A stretch of 34,101 nucleotides of DNA. Source: JAPUDQ01 sp964535835 (GTDB taxonomy: Bacteria; Patescibacteriota; Saccharimonadia; Saccharimonadales; Saccharimonadaceae). Positions 1 through 6,893 of the stretch are shown piece by piece. The notes below the pieces were generated by a model. The model had not been told where the DNA came from. It searched no databases and saw only the letters and a program-made list of their open reading frames with translations. Position numbers and translations under genes: made by a program. The stretch covers positions 1 to 34,101 of the forward strand of contig CAZHUZ010000007.1 of assembly GCA_964535835.1 (NCBI GenBank), written 5' to 3'. Position 1 is the stretch's first letter. Every line of letters starts with the position of its first letter.

Positions 1-45
1 GGCTACGAGAGTGCTACGCTAGACACAAGTGTGCTATATGTTTAG
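1..45 (+). CDS. Possible 3' end of an upstream gene (partial)
   Basis: Frame 1 is open from the window edge to a TAG at 43-45 and would encode 14 terminal residues ending in SVLYV. A short GGGTCGACCC palindrome followed by TTTATTTT comes right after the stop (about 48-66), which would fit a weak terminator. Frame 3 is also open, to about position 113, so the frame choice is uncertain. No product can be named. From 67 to about 195 I see no gene or clear signal. Confidence 0.2.
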   Translation, partial: GYESATLDTSVLYV

Positions 46-200
46 TGGGTCGACCCTTTATTTTGCTTACTATTATGGTGCGAGAACCAGGATTTTCGTG
101 TAACAAAAACTGATTCGTAAAGTGACGAGCAGAAATAGCGACCAAAGCAACCGCCCCCAGCTGCCTTTTTAGTATTTACAAGTTAATTCATCTGTTAAAG

Positions 201-206
201 GATAAT
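201..206 (+). promoter_or_regulatory. -10 box 6 nt before an ATG (leaderless type)
   Basis: GATAAT at 201-206 is followed by exactly six bases and then an ATG at 213. This is the same spacing seen at about ten other starts in this window, and it supports 213 as the original start of the NUDIX gene. No good -35 box is visible. Confidence 0.4.
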
Positions 207-240
207 CCCTTGATGGGTATTGATGAATTTCTGATAGCCA

Positions 241-690
241 TTGGTTGGTTCGGAACTTACGCAAGCGGTGTTTTACTATAATGACGACATGAGCAAAGTT
301 GTGGTTGGAATTATCTCCAAGCGATTAAGCAACGGTGAAAATGCATGGTTGCTGGTAAGCTCCGCAAATGACTTCGGTGATTTTACAGGGTATTACTATC
401 CACCCGGTGGACACATTGAGCAGGGTGAGTCGGAAGAAGTGACGTTAATGCGCGAGATTCGAGAGGAGCTAGGTCTTAATGCTAGCCCCATTAGGCGTTT
501 AGCGACGACTGAGAGCGACATAAAGGGGCAAGAAACTGCTTGGTGGGAGTGTCGCTTAGATGACGACGATATGGTCGTTAGTTCTGAGCTCCGAGACGCG
601 CAGTACTTTACAAGACTACAAATAGAAAATGAGATAAAAGTATGGCCTGCCACCGAGAAGTTCTTTCGGGAATTTGTGTTTAAAACGTAG
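241..690 (+). CDS. NUDIX hydrolase, 5' end probably frameshifted
   Basis: NUDIX proteins hydrolyse nucleoside diphosphates linked to another moiety. The Nudix box is complete at about residues 56-78 (GG, then E-x7-REIREELGL), so the catalytic Mg-binding glutamates are present. The open frame begins at a TTG just after an in-frame stop; ATG 289 is an alternative start. The natural start is probably ATG 213, which has a -10 box 6 nt upstream. That frame (MGIDEFLIAIG...) runs into a stop at 279-281. The bases at 241-248 are a tandem TTGG duplication, and removing one copy joins MGIDEFLIAIG to SELTQAVFYYN without a break. The gene may therefore be a recent frameshift mutant, or the duplication may be a sequencing error. 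The catalytic domain is intact. Substrate unknown. Confidence 0.8.
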   Translation: MVGSELTQAVFYYNDDMSKVVVGIISKRLSNGENAWLLVSSANDFGDFTGYYYPPGGHIEQGESEEVTLMREIREELGLNASPIRRLATTESDIKGQETAWWECRLDDDDMVVSSELRDAQYFTRLQIENEIKVWPATEKFFREFVFKT

Positions 691-868
691 ACAAAACTCA
701 AACCCCAACGTTTATGGGGTCAGTGAAAAGGAAATGCGCGAGTGGTGGAACGACAAGGATTACCTAAGTTTATCTGGTGAGAAAATGCTGGATGATCAGA
801 TGAGCATCGAGATGATTGTATGTGAGATTATACGAGACGCGCGGACAAGTGCTCAAAGTGTGGTATAA
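674..868 (+). CDS. Small hypothetical protein
   Basis: A 64-codon frame from a TTG at 674, overlapping the NUDIX gene end by 17 nt. ATG 734 is a shorter alternative (44 residues), but the AAAGGA before it is too close to act as a normal ribosome site. The product is acidic and probably helical (…MREWWNDKDYLS…MSIEMIVCEIIRDAR), without membrane segments. No family is recognised. The stop codon overlaps the -10 box of the following RRM gene. It may be a genuine small downstream gene of the NUDIX transcript or chance coding. Confidence 0.35.
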   Translation: MCLKRRQNSNPNVYGVSEKEMREWWNDKDYLSLSGEKMLDDQMSIEMIVCEIIRDARTSAQSVV

Positions 869-869
869 T
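861..869 (+). promoter_or_regulatory. Extended -10 promoter for the RRM gene
   Basis: TGGTATAAT is a perfect extended -10 element (TG at 861-862, TATAAT at 864-869). No convincing -35 is seen, as is usual for extended -10 promoters. Transcription would start near 876, leaving an unusually long leader of about 114 nt before the ATG at 990. Confidence 0.6.
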
Positions 870-906
870 AACGAGGCAGGTTATTCTACTCCTGATCCAA
901 GCATAT

Positions 907-987
907 CGTGAAGCTAGCAAACTCATCTTATTCTCTGGCTTAGCGCAGGTACCATGCGTAATTAGTAGCTAAAAGAAAGGCTTCACG
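907..987 (+). promoter_or_regulatory. Leader RNA inverted repeat that can mask the ribosome site
   Basis: CGTGAAGC at 907-914 is exactly complementary to GCTTCACG at 980-987. The 3' arm lies between the GAAAGG ribosome site (975-980) and the ATG at 990, so pairing would sequester the initiation region. The 65-nt interior could hold alternative pairings. This could make translation of the RNA-binding protein switchable, by temperature or by its own product. The arms are read from the sequence; the regulation is inferred. Confidence 0.45.
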
Positions 988-989
988 AA

Positions 990-1289
990 ATGGCAACGAA
1001 ATTATTTGTTGGCAAAATATCATTTAACACTACCGAGCAAAGTCTCGAGACACTGTTTGCCGAGTACGGCAAGGTTATCAGTGCGAGCGTCGCCACCGAC
1101 CGTGACACTGGCCGTTCACGCGGGTTTGCGTTTGTCGAGATGGACACGCAAGAAGAAGCCAATGCGGCAATTGCAGCGCTTGATGGCAAGACATTTGAAG
1201 ACCGCGAAATCGTCGTCAATATCGCTAAGCCACGCGAAGATCGACCACCACGCCATGACAATTTTCGTGGCGGTTTTCAGCGACGATAA
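990..1289 (+). CDS. RRM-domain RNA-binding protein
   Basis: A single RNA recognition motif fills most of the 99 residues. RNP2 is LFVGKI (about residues 5-10) and RNP1 is RGFAFVEM (about 44-51), both with the expected aromatic residues. A short basic, Gly/Arg-containing tail (RGGFQRR) follows. The architecture matches the small glycine-rich RRM proteins of cyanobacteria and other bacteria, which bind single-stranded RNA and are often cold-induced. The start is supported by GAAAGG about 9 nt upstream. It has its own extended -10 promoter and a long structured leader. The next gene begins 15 nt downstream and is likely co-transcribed. Confidence in the domain is high; the RNA targets are unknown. 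Confidence 0.93.
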   Translation: MATKLFVGKISFNTTEQSLETLFAEYGKVISASVATDRDTGRSRGFAFVEMDTQEEANAAIAALDGKTFEDREIVVNIAKPREDRPPRHDNFRGGFQRR

Positions 1290-1304
1290 CAGAGAGGCAA
1301 AACC

Positions 1305-1805
1305 ATGAGACACCTCGTTGGGTATTCGCTCAACACAATTCCGGTACATGTCGACCTGATTAATTCTGGTGCTGCCAAACATATCGCCAAGCAGCCGTCG
1401 CTTTTGACGATGGCTGCCAAGGCGCTGGCGCAGACGGAAATTAGTCACGACAATCTGGAGCTCGAATACGATATGGGTCGCACGATCGGCTATGATTTTG
1501 TGGTCGATGCACTTGATGAGAGTGCGGCGGTATTTTATGCTCGGCTTGTACGCGACGGTGTCTACACGCGGTTTACACACAAAGGCAATCCCAAAACTAC
1601 TTCGCACCTCACGATTATCTTGCAACCTAGTAGTGACGAGGAGGGGTTTGATGTGCACGATATGTGGATCGGGCCGCTCAGGCCGCCAAAACCTGGCAGC
1701 GACAACGAAGCATCAACCAGTCGTGAATACTGGAAGTCACATGCTGTCGTGTTTGAAAACCAACCGCTTCACCCCCGGACGCTGACAAAAGACTGTCCGT
1801 ACTAG
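1305..1805 (+). CDS. Conserved hypothetical protein, 166 aa
   Basis: Soluble protein with no signal peptide or membrane segment, starting at an ATG with a GAGAGG ribosome site, 15 nt after the RRM gene and likely in its operon. The middle (about 75-110: FYARLVRDGVYTRFTHKG then HLTIILQ) alternates hydrophobic and polar residues like a beta-rich fold. The C-terminus is rich in Pro, Ser and Glu. No family is recognised. Its TAG stop overlaps the stop of the opposite-strand gene in a shared CTAG at 1802-1805. Confidence 0.75.
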   Translation: MRHLVGYSLNTIPVHVDLINSGAAKHIAKQPSLLTMAAKALAQTEISHDNLELEYDMGRTIGYDFVVDALDESAAVFYARLVRDGVYTRFTHKGNPKTTSHLTIILQPSSDEEGFDVHDMWIGPLRPPKPGSDNEASTSREYWKSHAVVFENQPLHPRTLTKDCPY

Positions 1806-2107
1806 CGTGATGAGCGGCGACGTTTTTCCAAGATACCTTTGACAGATGGACTGATAGGCTTGTCGGTGCGGTGGGTGCAGCCAATCCAGCAGCACGGGCG
1901 GCGTTCGCCGCGCGTCAATTTATCGTTCGCCACCCCGATACGTTTTGTGCGTGTTTCGGGTTTTTTGGCGTCGAGTATCCAACAAATAAATTCATTGCGC
2001 GCCAGTGGCGTGATATTTTCCCACTGAGCAAGCATCTTTTTGTCAGCCAAAAGTGCTACGCGCAAATCCTGTGGCGTGTCATGGAATGCTCCGTTGGAAA
2101 TCTTCAT
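1802..2107 (-). CDS. YdeI/OmpD-associated (OmdA-like) protein
   Basis: About 101 residues from ATG 2107. It resembles the C-terminal part of the YdeI/OmpD-associated family: helix-rich, with the segment NEFICWILDAKKPETRTKRI followed by a basic tail. Family members have been linked to antimicrobial-peptide resistance, but biochemical activity is poorly defined. ATG 2107 is preferred to the upstream alternative at 2134 because TATACT ends six bases before it and no Shine-Dalgarno is present, implying a leaderless transcript. The gene is convergent with the preceding gene, sharing a CTAG stop overlap. Confidence 0.7.
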   Translation of the reverse strand: MKISNGAFHDTPQDLRVALLADKKMLAQWENITPLARNEFICWILDAKKPETRTKRIGVANDKLTRGERRPCCWIGCTHRTDKPISPSVKGILEKRRRSSR

Positions 2108-2113
2108 ACAGCT

Positions 2114-2142
2114 AGTATACCTATATACGGACACCTGCGCAA
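2114..2142 (-). promoter_or_regulatory. Promoter of the YdeI-like gene (leaderless)
   Basis: On the minus strand TTGCGC (2142-2137), a 17-nt spacer and TATACT (2119-2114) form a good sigma70-type promoter. The -10 ends six bases before ATG 2107, so transcription should start at or next to the A of the start codon. Confidence 0.6.
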
Positions 2143-2169
2143 AAGTATGTATTTACAGCAACATAGGTG

Positions 2170-2175
2170 TATCAT
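2170..2175 (+). promoter_or_regulatory. -10 box of the deacetylase gene
   Basis: TATCAT ends eight bases before ATG 2184. No ribosome site is visible before either ATG 2178 or 2184, so a near-leaderless mRNA starting at 2182-2184 is likely. The intergenic region is divergent, with the opposite promoter at 2114-2142. Confidence 0.4.
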
Positions 2176-2183
2176 AAATGCAT

Positions 2184-3020
2184 ATGAAACGCATCACGCC
2201 ATCGACACTATCCTGGCGATCAGTGGCTGGTCTGGGTGTCTTTGCGGCGGGACTACTACTCGCAATTATTTTGGTTGACGTGGTCTGTGGTCGTTCAGCA
2301 AGAGACAGTACGGCCAATCAACCAGAGGCAAAAAGCGCCTCTGTCGCACAGCACACAGATACGCCCAACACCTCAACGACAGAGCCTCCATATGTATCAG
2401 ATGTCACAATGCCCCCCGCGATTGGCGGGCTAGCGCCTGTTATCACGACACTACCGACCAAACAGAATGTAGTGTTTCTCGGTATCGATGACGGTGCATT
2501 CAGGGACAAAACAGTGATTGAACTCATGGAAAAACACCATATCAAAGCCAGTCTTTTTCTTTCAAAGTTATTTATTGCGAGCGACCCCCAGTTCTTTAGC
2601 CAGCTTGTCGCTCAAGGATCAGTTATAGAAAACCACACCCTCAGCCATGATACGAATATGACCAAAACGATGTCGTACCTACAACAGAAGAATGAGATTT
2701 GTGGCATGGCAGATTATGAAGAAAAGGTATACGGCAAACGACCGACGCTATTTCGCCCACCTGGTGGCGCGTACTCCGACACGATGCGCAAAGCCGCACA
2801 CGACTGCGGCATGAAAGCGGTCGTTACCTGGATTGCAAAAGCAAACGGCGGCAGTATGCAGTATCAAGTAGGCAACAAACTGCGTCCTGGCGATGTGGTG
2901 TTGATGCATTTTCGGCCAGAGTTCAAGCAAGATCTACAGGCTTTTGTTGAGGCTGAGGCTGCTGCCGGGCTTCATACTGAGCTGATCGAAGACACTGTCG
3001 TTACAAATAGCATCAGCTAA
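2184..3020 (+). CDS. Membrane-anchored polysaccharide deacetylase (NodB homology)
   Basis: A short basic N-terminus is followed by a hydrophobic segment (about residues 13-30), probably an uncleaved anchor or signal, then a Ser/Thr/Pro-rich linker to about 85 and a NodB-type carbohydrate esterase 4 domain. Metal and catalytic motifs are present: LGIDDG (Asp102-Asp103), NHTLSH with the His-x3-His pair (His151, His155), RPPGG, and a late VLMHF. Such enzymes deacetylate N-acetylglucosamine in peptidoglycan or related polymers outside the membrane. In a wall-attached or epibiotic lifestyle this could protect the cell's own wall or modify another's; that is inference. ATG 2178 is a two-codon-longer alternative start. 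The DUF488 gene follows 13 nt later. Confidence 0.88.
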   Translation: MKRITPSTLSWRSVAGLGVFAAGLLLAIILVDVVCGRSARDSTANQPEAKSASVAQHTDTPNTSTTEPPYVSDVTMPPAIGGLAPVITTLPTKQNVVFLGIDDGAFRDKTVIELMEKHHIKASLFLSKLFIASDPQFFSQLVAQGSVIENHTLSHDTNMTKTMSYLQQKNEICGMADYEEKVYGKRPTLFRPPGGAYSDTMRKAAHDCGMKAVVTWIAKANGGSMQYQVGNKLRPGDVVLMHFRPEFKQDLQAFVEAEAAAGLHTELIEDTVVTNSIS

Positions 3021-3033
3021 GGTAAGGGAGAGC

Positions 3034-3567
3034 ATGCACAAGAAACTCGTAGTGTACACAATCGGTCATTCGACACATCCTCTCGAGCTCTTTATCAAAT
3101 TGTTGAAAAACAATGGAGTGACACAACTGGTAGACATTCGTACCGTGCCACGCTCCCGTCACAACCCGCAGTACGAACAAACAGCGCTGGAGAAATCACT
3201 TCCCGAAGCGGGTATCGACTATCTTTATATGAAAGACCTTGGGGGCCTTCGACCAAAAGTTAAGGATTCGATCAACACGGGCTGGCACAATGAATCATTT
3301 CGCAACTACGCCGACTACATGCAGACACCAGAGTTTGCGGCAGCTCTTGAGGAATTGATAAAAACTGCGAGCAAAACACCGACGGCTATCATGTGCGCCG
3401 AAGCAGTGCCGTGGCGCTGCCACCGATCCCTCGTGGGTGATGCGCTGCTGGTACGTGGGGTCAATGTCGAGGATATTATGAGTTTAACGAGTGCCAAGCC
3501 CCACACGCTGACGTCGTTTGCTGTCGTGAATGGAACAGAGATTACCTATCCAAATGACGGCAAGTAG
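3034..3567 (+). CDS. DUF488 family protein
   Basis: Clear DUF488 protein of 177 residues. It has the N-terminal YTIGHSTHP motif (about 8-16), VDIRTVPRSRHNPQ (about 33-46), a GGLRP turn, and the C-terminal CAEAVPWRCHRS motif (about 120-131) with the conserved Cys and His residues. The biochemical role of the family is not settled. A GGGAG-containing ribosome site precedes ATG 3034. The 3' end overlaps the alkyladenine glycosylase gene, so the two are probably translated together. Confidence 0.9.
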   Translation: MHKKLVVYTIGHSTHPLELFIKLLKNNGVTQLVDIRTVPRSRHNPQYEQTALEKSLPEAGIDYLYMKDLGGLRPKVKDSINTGWHNESFRNYADYMQTPEFAAALEELIKTASKTPTAIMCAEAVPWRCHRSLVGDALLVRGVNVEDIMSLTSAKPHTLTSFAVVNGTEITYPNDGK

Positions 3568-4141
3568 ATTTCCTGATTTTTTAGCTAGACCGGTAGACGA
3601 GGTGGCCAGGCTGCTCCTCGGCTGCGTACTTGAGTGTGAAGTCGATGGTCGCAACGTGCAAGTCCGCATCGTCGAGACCGAGGCGTATGACCAAGATGAT
3701 GAAGCCAGCCATACCTATGCCGGCAAGACAGCGCGTAATGCCACGATGTTTGGTGCCACAGGACATCTGTATGTGTACTTCACATATGGCATGCACTATT
3801 GCTGTAATATCGTAACTGGCAGGCCTGGATACGGCTCGGGTGTACTTATACGAGCGGTAGAACCACTCGTTGGTGTTGAGTTTCTTGAAGAACGACGAGG
3901 GGTGGCGGGAGTAAGCGCGACCAACGGACCAGCCAAGTTGACCAAAGCACTGGGCATCGATCGCACGCTGGATGGGCATGATCTGCACAAGAGTCCGATC
4001 CGGTTGCTCGAGGGCTCGTTACGGCAAGGCGAGGTCGTCGGTGTCTCTCCGCGTATCGGCATATCCAAAGCGCGTGATAGCCACCGACGATACTATATCG
4101 TCAGCAATCCGTATGTCACGCCACATCGTCTCGGCCGTTAG
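3554..4141 (+). CDS. mpg: 3-methyladenine (alkyladenine) DNA glycosylase, AAG/MPG family
   Basis: Excises alkylated and deaminated purines as the first step of base excision repair. Family hallmarks: LLLGCVL near the N-terminus, VRIVETEAY with the catalytic Glu (about residues 38-46), SHTYAGKTARNATMF, then HLYVYFTYGMHYCCNIVTG, and RAVEPL. Length (195 residues) is normal for the bacterial family. ATG 3554 gives the usual short N-terminus; ATG 3530 would add eight residues. Both overlap the DUF488 gene end, pointing to translational coupling. It ends directly against the stop of the opposite-strand membrane-protein gene, with no room for a terminator. Confidence 0.93.
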   Translation: MTASRFPDFLARPVDEVARLLLGCVLECEVDGRNVQVRIVETEAYDQDDEASHTYAGKTARNATMFGATGHLYVYFTYGMHYCCNIVTGRPGYGSGVLIRAVEPLVGVEFLEERRGVAGVSATNGPAKLTKALGIDRTLDGHDLHKSPIRLLEGSLRQGEVVGVSPRIGISKARDSHRRYYIVSNPYVTPHRLGR

Positions 4142-4726
4142 TTATTTTACGCGTTTTTTGGCTGGTTTCTTAAGCAGTATCGTCAGTGCCATCGGCGTGT
4201 TGGTGAGTATCATGGCAGCTGGGTGGAGCACAGTCGGGATATTATACGACTGCAAGGCCATCAGGCCAAAGATATGCTTGATAGCATTTGCCGCGTAGAG
4301 CGTGGCCGACTCTGAATCAGGCTTGTGCCACGTTTTGCGAATCGTTGGGGCAAAGGCTACTAGGTCGATGCCTACCGCGATGATGACAGAGATCGTCGGG
4401 TTGCGCGTGATTGCCCAAGGAATCAGCCCGAACAGCGCCGCGATGAGATAGTAGTTGTCGACCTTGGCGATATTGCGAAAGCCAAATTGCAGCGCAAATA
4501 CAAAGATGCACACGGTCATCACTTCCGACACAGCTGTTGGTAGTGCACCGACGCCTGCGCCGCTCACTAGTTGGCCAGCAAGCGTAATGCCCGTTACGAT
4601 CGACCACAACAGCCAAGTGTAAGGATGGGGTTGAATCTTTTTCTTAAGAAGATCACGAAGATACGGAATATAGGCAAGCAGTGCCAGAACTGCGGCAATA
4701 CCCGCCAGAAGTTGTTTGATTTCCAT
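4142..4726 (-). CDS. Small polytopic membrane protein, PQ-loop-like
   Basis: 194 residues with about six to seven hydrophobic segments. The two halves look related: YIPYLRDLLKKKIQPHPYTW near residue 18 and FAPTIRKTWHKPDSESATLY near 127. Each has a proline in a helix followed by a basic loop, like PQ-loop/SWEET-type half repeats. A lysine-rich tail ends the protein. Substrate is unknown and the family assignment is tentative. No Shine-Dalgarno is present at the right distance; GATAAT ends six bases before the ATG, implying a leaderless mRNA. Confidence 0.7.
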   Translation of the reverse strand: MEIKQLLAGIAAVLALLAYIPYLRDLLKKKIQPHPYTWLLWSIVTGITLAGQLVSGAGVGALPTAVSEVMTVCIFVFALQFGFRNIAKVDNYYLIAALFGLIPWAITRNPTISVIIAVGIDLVAFAPTIRKTWHKPDSESATLYAANAIKHIFGLMALQSYNIPTVLHPAAMILTNTPMALTILLKKPAKKRVK

Positions 4727-4732
4727 GGTCTC

Positions 4733-4738
4733 ATTATC
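4733..4738 (-). promoter_or_regulatory. -10 box, leaderless start
   Basis: Minus-strand GATAAT (4738-4733) ends exactly six bases before ATG 4726. Confidence 0.5.
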
Positions 4739-4781
4739 CTCTTTTGTGCGGCACTAATCAAATAAGCTAAAGGTTTTGGGA

Positions 4782-4787
4782 TACACT
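4782..4787 (+). promoter_or_regulatory. -10 box, near-leaderless start
   Basis: TACACT at 4782-4787 ends eight bases before ATG 4796. No purine-rich ribosome site lies between them. Confidence 0.4.
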
Positions 4788-4795
4788 AGAATAGT

Positions 4796-5428
4796 ATGAA
4801 GCATATCAAAAAACGAGTGACAAGGGCGATCCGAAAAAGCAAGCGAGCTCGGAGCGGAGGCGTGATGGTGCTGGTCGTCGTGACGATATTTGTCACTGGT
4901 TTTTTGATTGAAAGGAGCACAGTGAACGCAAACTATACGGCACTCCTCGCCACAATTGCCGAGGGTGAGAGCAGGGGAAACTACAACGCCTACTTTGGCA
5001 ATGCGGGCAACACAACGACGAAGTTTACGGCCATGACGGTGGCCGAGGTGCTGCAATGGCAGCAAGATTTTGTAGCGAGCGGCCAGCCGAGCAACGCAGT
5101 CGGCAAATATCAATTTATCCGACCAACCCTAGAAGGTTTGGTCCGTGAACTTCAGATTGATCGTAGCGCGCAGTTCGATGAAGCGCTGCAAGACAAGCTA
5201 GCGATACGACTGATCGAGCGTCGCGGGTTGCGCGACTATCTGCGTGGACGCCTGAGCCGCGAAGAGTTTGCGCACAATCTCTCGAAGGAATGGGCAGCCT
5301 TGCCGCGCGTGCTAGGCGGCAATCCAAACGCAAGTTATTATGACGGCGATGGGCTCAACAAAGCACATATCAGCGTGTCGGCAGCTCTTACAGCAATCGA
5401 CAGCTTGCGTCGTCCGGCTGCGGTGTAA
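4796..5428 (+). CDS. Lysozyme-like (GH104-type) muralytic enzyme, membrane-anchored
   Basis: A strongly basic N-terminus (KKR…RKSKRARS) is followed by a single hydrophobic segment (about residues 22-40), so it is anchored with its domain outside or secreted. The catalytic-like domain starts with LLATIAEGESRGNYNAYFGN, in which a Glu precedes the substrate cleft, and contains SNAVGKYQFIRPTLEGLV, matching the GKYQ signature of phage-lysozyme-like glycoside hydrolase family 104 enzymes. It would cleave peptidoglycan glycan strands. Together with the nearby deacetylase this gives a small wall-remodelling set, which for an epibiotic bacterium could also act on host wall (inference). No Shine-Dalgarno; short-leader promoter. 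Confidence 0.78.
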   Translation: MKHIKKRVTRAIRKSKRARSGGVMVLVVVTIFVTGFLIERSTVNANYTALLATIAEGESRGNYNAYFGNAGNTTTKFTAMTVAEVLQWQQDFVASGQPSNAVGKYQFIRPTLEGLVRELQIDRSAQFDEALQDKLAIRLIERRGLRDYLRGRLSREEFAHNLSKEWAALPRVLGGNPNASYYDGDGLNKAHISVSAALTAIDSLRRPAAV

Positions 5429-5473
5429 CAATAAGCATTTTTGTAACTTATTTCACTGCATCGACATAGCATG

Positions 5474-5487
5474 TTGAGTATACTCAA
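5474..5487 (+). promoter_or_regulatory. 14-bp palindrome overlapping a -10 box
   Basis: TTGAGTATACTCAA is a perfect 14-bp palindrome whose centre contains TATACT (5479-5484), a good -10 element for the PH-domain gene at 5550. This is the layout of a repressor operator placed on the promoter. The leader that follows (about 60 nt) holds a small GAGCA/TGCTC hairpin near 5501-5517. Confidence 0.4.
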
Positions 5488-5549
5488 ACGTATAGACAGA
5501 AGAGCACCACACATGCTCATGTTTGCTCGCTCATAAGCAAGGAGGGGAT

Positions 5550-6101
5550 ATGAATGTACAAGCACTCAAAAAACCAACGTTGATCATACAGAAGTCGATC
5601 GTGGTAGTTGCCATCAAGCTCGCAGTGTTGCAGCTTATGTTTGCACTGACGTACTTTTTGCTGCGTGTTACGAAAAACACCATGTTTGGAGGGTTCGGGT
5701 ATTCCCCAGCTACTGCAGACATGCAGTTTTGGTTGGGTTTGCTGATTTTTCTTGTGTTGTCGCTCGGTCAGACGTTGATTATGGTATATATCCTCTTGCA
5801 ATGGAACCGCGAGCAGTATGTGATTCGAGATGATTCGATCGTTCATACCCGCGGCGTCATGAACAACCGCGAAGAAGTCTACTCGCTCCGTGGTGTCGAG
5901 GCAGGCAAAGTACGCCAGGGTCTGGTGGGTCGCTTGCTCAATTTTGGCACCGTGAGTGTGTTTAATCCTGTGCTCAAAAAAGAGTATTTTCTATATGATA
6001 TCCCCAACCCAGAGCTGATGAAGCGCACTATGCTTTCGCTCCTCCAAAACAAATCTGAAAACAGCGAAAAAATCATTCCTATTCCCGCTCTGCAAGACTG
6101 A
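5550..6101 (+). CDS. Membrane protein with bacterial PH domain (bPH2/YdbS-like)
   Basis: 183 residues from ATG 5550, chosen because a strong GGAGGGG ribosome site (5541-5547) precedes it. Two hydrophobic segments (about residues 18-38 and 62-86) form a hairpin anchor. They are followed by a cytoplasmic beta-rich domain of the bacterial Pleckstrin-homology type: YVIRDDSIVHTRGVMNNREEVY, then GLVGRLLNFGTVSVFNP. This is characteristic of YdbS/bPH2 proteins. Their function is generally unknown. A palindromic operator-like site overlaps its promoter. Confidence 0.82.
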   Translation: MNVQALKKPTLIIQKSIVVVAIKLAVLQLMFALTYFLLRVTKNTMFGGFGYSPATADMQFWLGLLIFLVLSLGQTLIMVYILLQWNREQYVIRDDSIVHTRGVMNNREEVYSLRGVEAGKVRQGLVGRLLNFGTVSVFNPVLKKEYFLYDIPNPELMKRTMLSLLQNKSENSEKIIPIPALQD

Positions 6102-6125
6102 CACGGGCCGTTAATGTGCTACTGC

Positions 6126-6153
6126 TTGAGTATTTTTTCCAGATGCATATATT
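6126..6153 (+). promoter_or_regulatory. Promoter of radC (leaderless)
   Basis: TTGAGT (6126-6131), a 16-nt spacer and TATATT (6148-6153) preceded by TGCA. The -10 ends seven bases before ATG 6161 and no ribosome site is present. Confidence 0.55.
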
Positions 6154-6160
6154 GAGTGGT

Positions 6161-6802
6161 ATGACAAAGATCACCGACAGACGCAAAGAAGACAGGCCGC
6201 GCGAGAAACTAGCGCGCTATGGTGCCGAGAAACTGTCTGACCTCGAACTCATTATGGCGATAATTGGTAGCGGCAATGCGCAGGCTGACGTGACGAAAAT
6301 CTCGCGAGATGTCCTGAAGCTCCTAAAAAGCGATCGTGAACTTGCGCTCAAAAAAGTACGTAGCATAGTCGGAGTGGGCGAGGCGAAAGCCACTGAGCTT
6401 GTCGCGAGCTTTGAGTTAGCCAGGCGCTATCTACTCGAAAGCGATCGGTCCGTGATCGACAGCCCCGAAAAAGCAGTGGAGCAGCTTGCCGACATCCGCG
6501 ACAAAAAGCAGGAGTATTTTGTGTGTCTGACGCTCGACGGCGCAAATCGCCTCATCGCCAAACGCATCATCACCATCGGCACGCTCACCGCCAGCCTGGT
6601 CCACCCACGCGAAGTCTTTGCCGACGCCATCACCGACCGCGCCGCCAGTATTATCGTGGCACACAATCACCCAAGTGGTTCGCTCGATCCATCTGCCGCT
6701 GATCTAGAGGTGACAGAGCGGCTAAAGGATGCAGGCAAACTGCTTGGCATTAACCTACTCGACCACATCATCGTGACAGCCACCTCGCACACGACACTAT
6801 AG
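6161..6802 (+). CDS. radC: RadC/YeeS family JAB1/MPN (JAMM) protein
   Basis: Full-length RadC (213 residues). The N-terminal helix-hairpin-helix region includes IVGVGEAKATELVASFELARR (about 67-87). The C-terminal JAMM domain has the zinc motif H-N-H-P-S-G then Asp (His168, His170, Asp181), with the E residue upstream in the LVHPREVF region. Despite its name RadC is not essential for repair; it is often carried by mobile or defence islands. ATG 6161 is preferred over the TTG/GTG-type start 45 nt upstream because it gives the standard N-terminus and a -10 box sits seven bases before it. It marks the left edge of the defence island. Confidence 0.93.
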   Translation: MTKITDRRKEDRPREKLARYGAEKLSDLELIMAIIGSGNAQADVTKISRDVLKLLKSDRELALKKVRSIVGVGEAKATELVASFELARRYLLESDRSVIDSPEKAVEQLADIRDKKQEYFVCLTLDGANRLIAKRIITIGTLTASLVHPREVFADAITDRAASIIVAHNHPSGSLDPSAADLEVTERLKDAGKLLGINLLDHIIVTATSHTTL

Positions 6803-6881
6803 TTTACGTGAATCAATGCAGTAATACTCAACCCATTCACGCAAAGTCTAGAGCAATTCTGCAATTATTGTAAAAATATAG

Positions 6882-6887
6882 TACAAT
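6882..6887 (+). promoter_or_regulatory. -10 box, leaderless start
   Basis: TACAAT (6882-6887) ends exactly six bases before ATG 6894. The region upstream is AT-rich and holds no Shine-Dalgarno. Confidence 0.5.
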
Positions 6888-6893
6888 AGTTGT

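Noticed and set aside
3..113. Open frame 3 at the left edge
   Set aside because: Low-complexity codon use, no ribosome site visible, and it conflicts with the frame-1 tail followed by a hairpin. Cannot be supported as a gene.
213..281. Independent 22-codon ORF before the NUDIX frame
   Set aside because: It is better explained as the true N-terminus of the NUDIX gene separated by a 4-bp duplication than as a separate peptide.
1116..1658. 180-codon minus-strand ORF
   Set aside because: It lies antisense to the RRM and the following gene, whose plus-strand frames have recognisable domains and ribosome sites.
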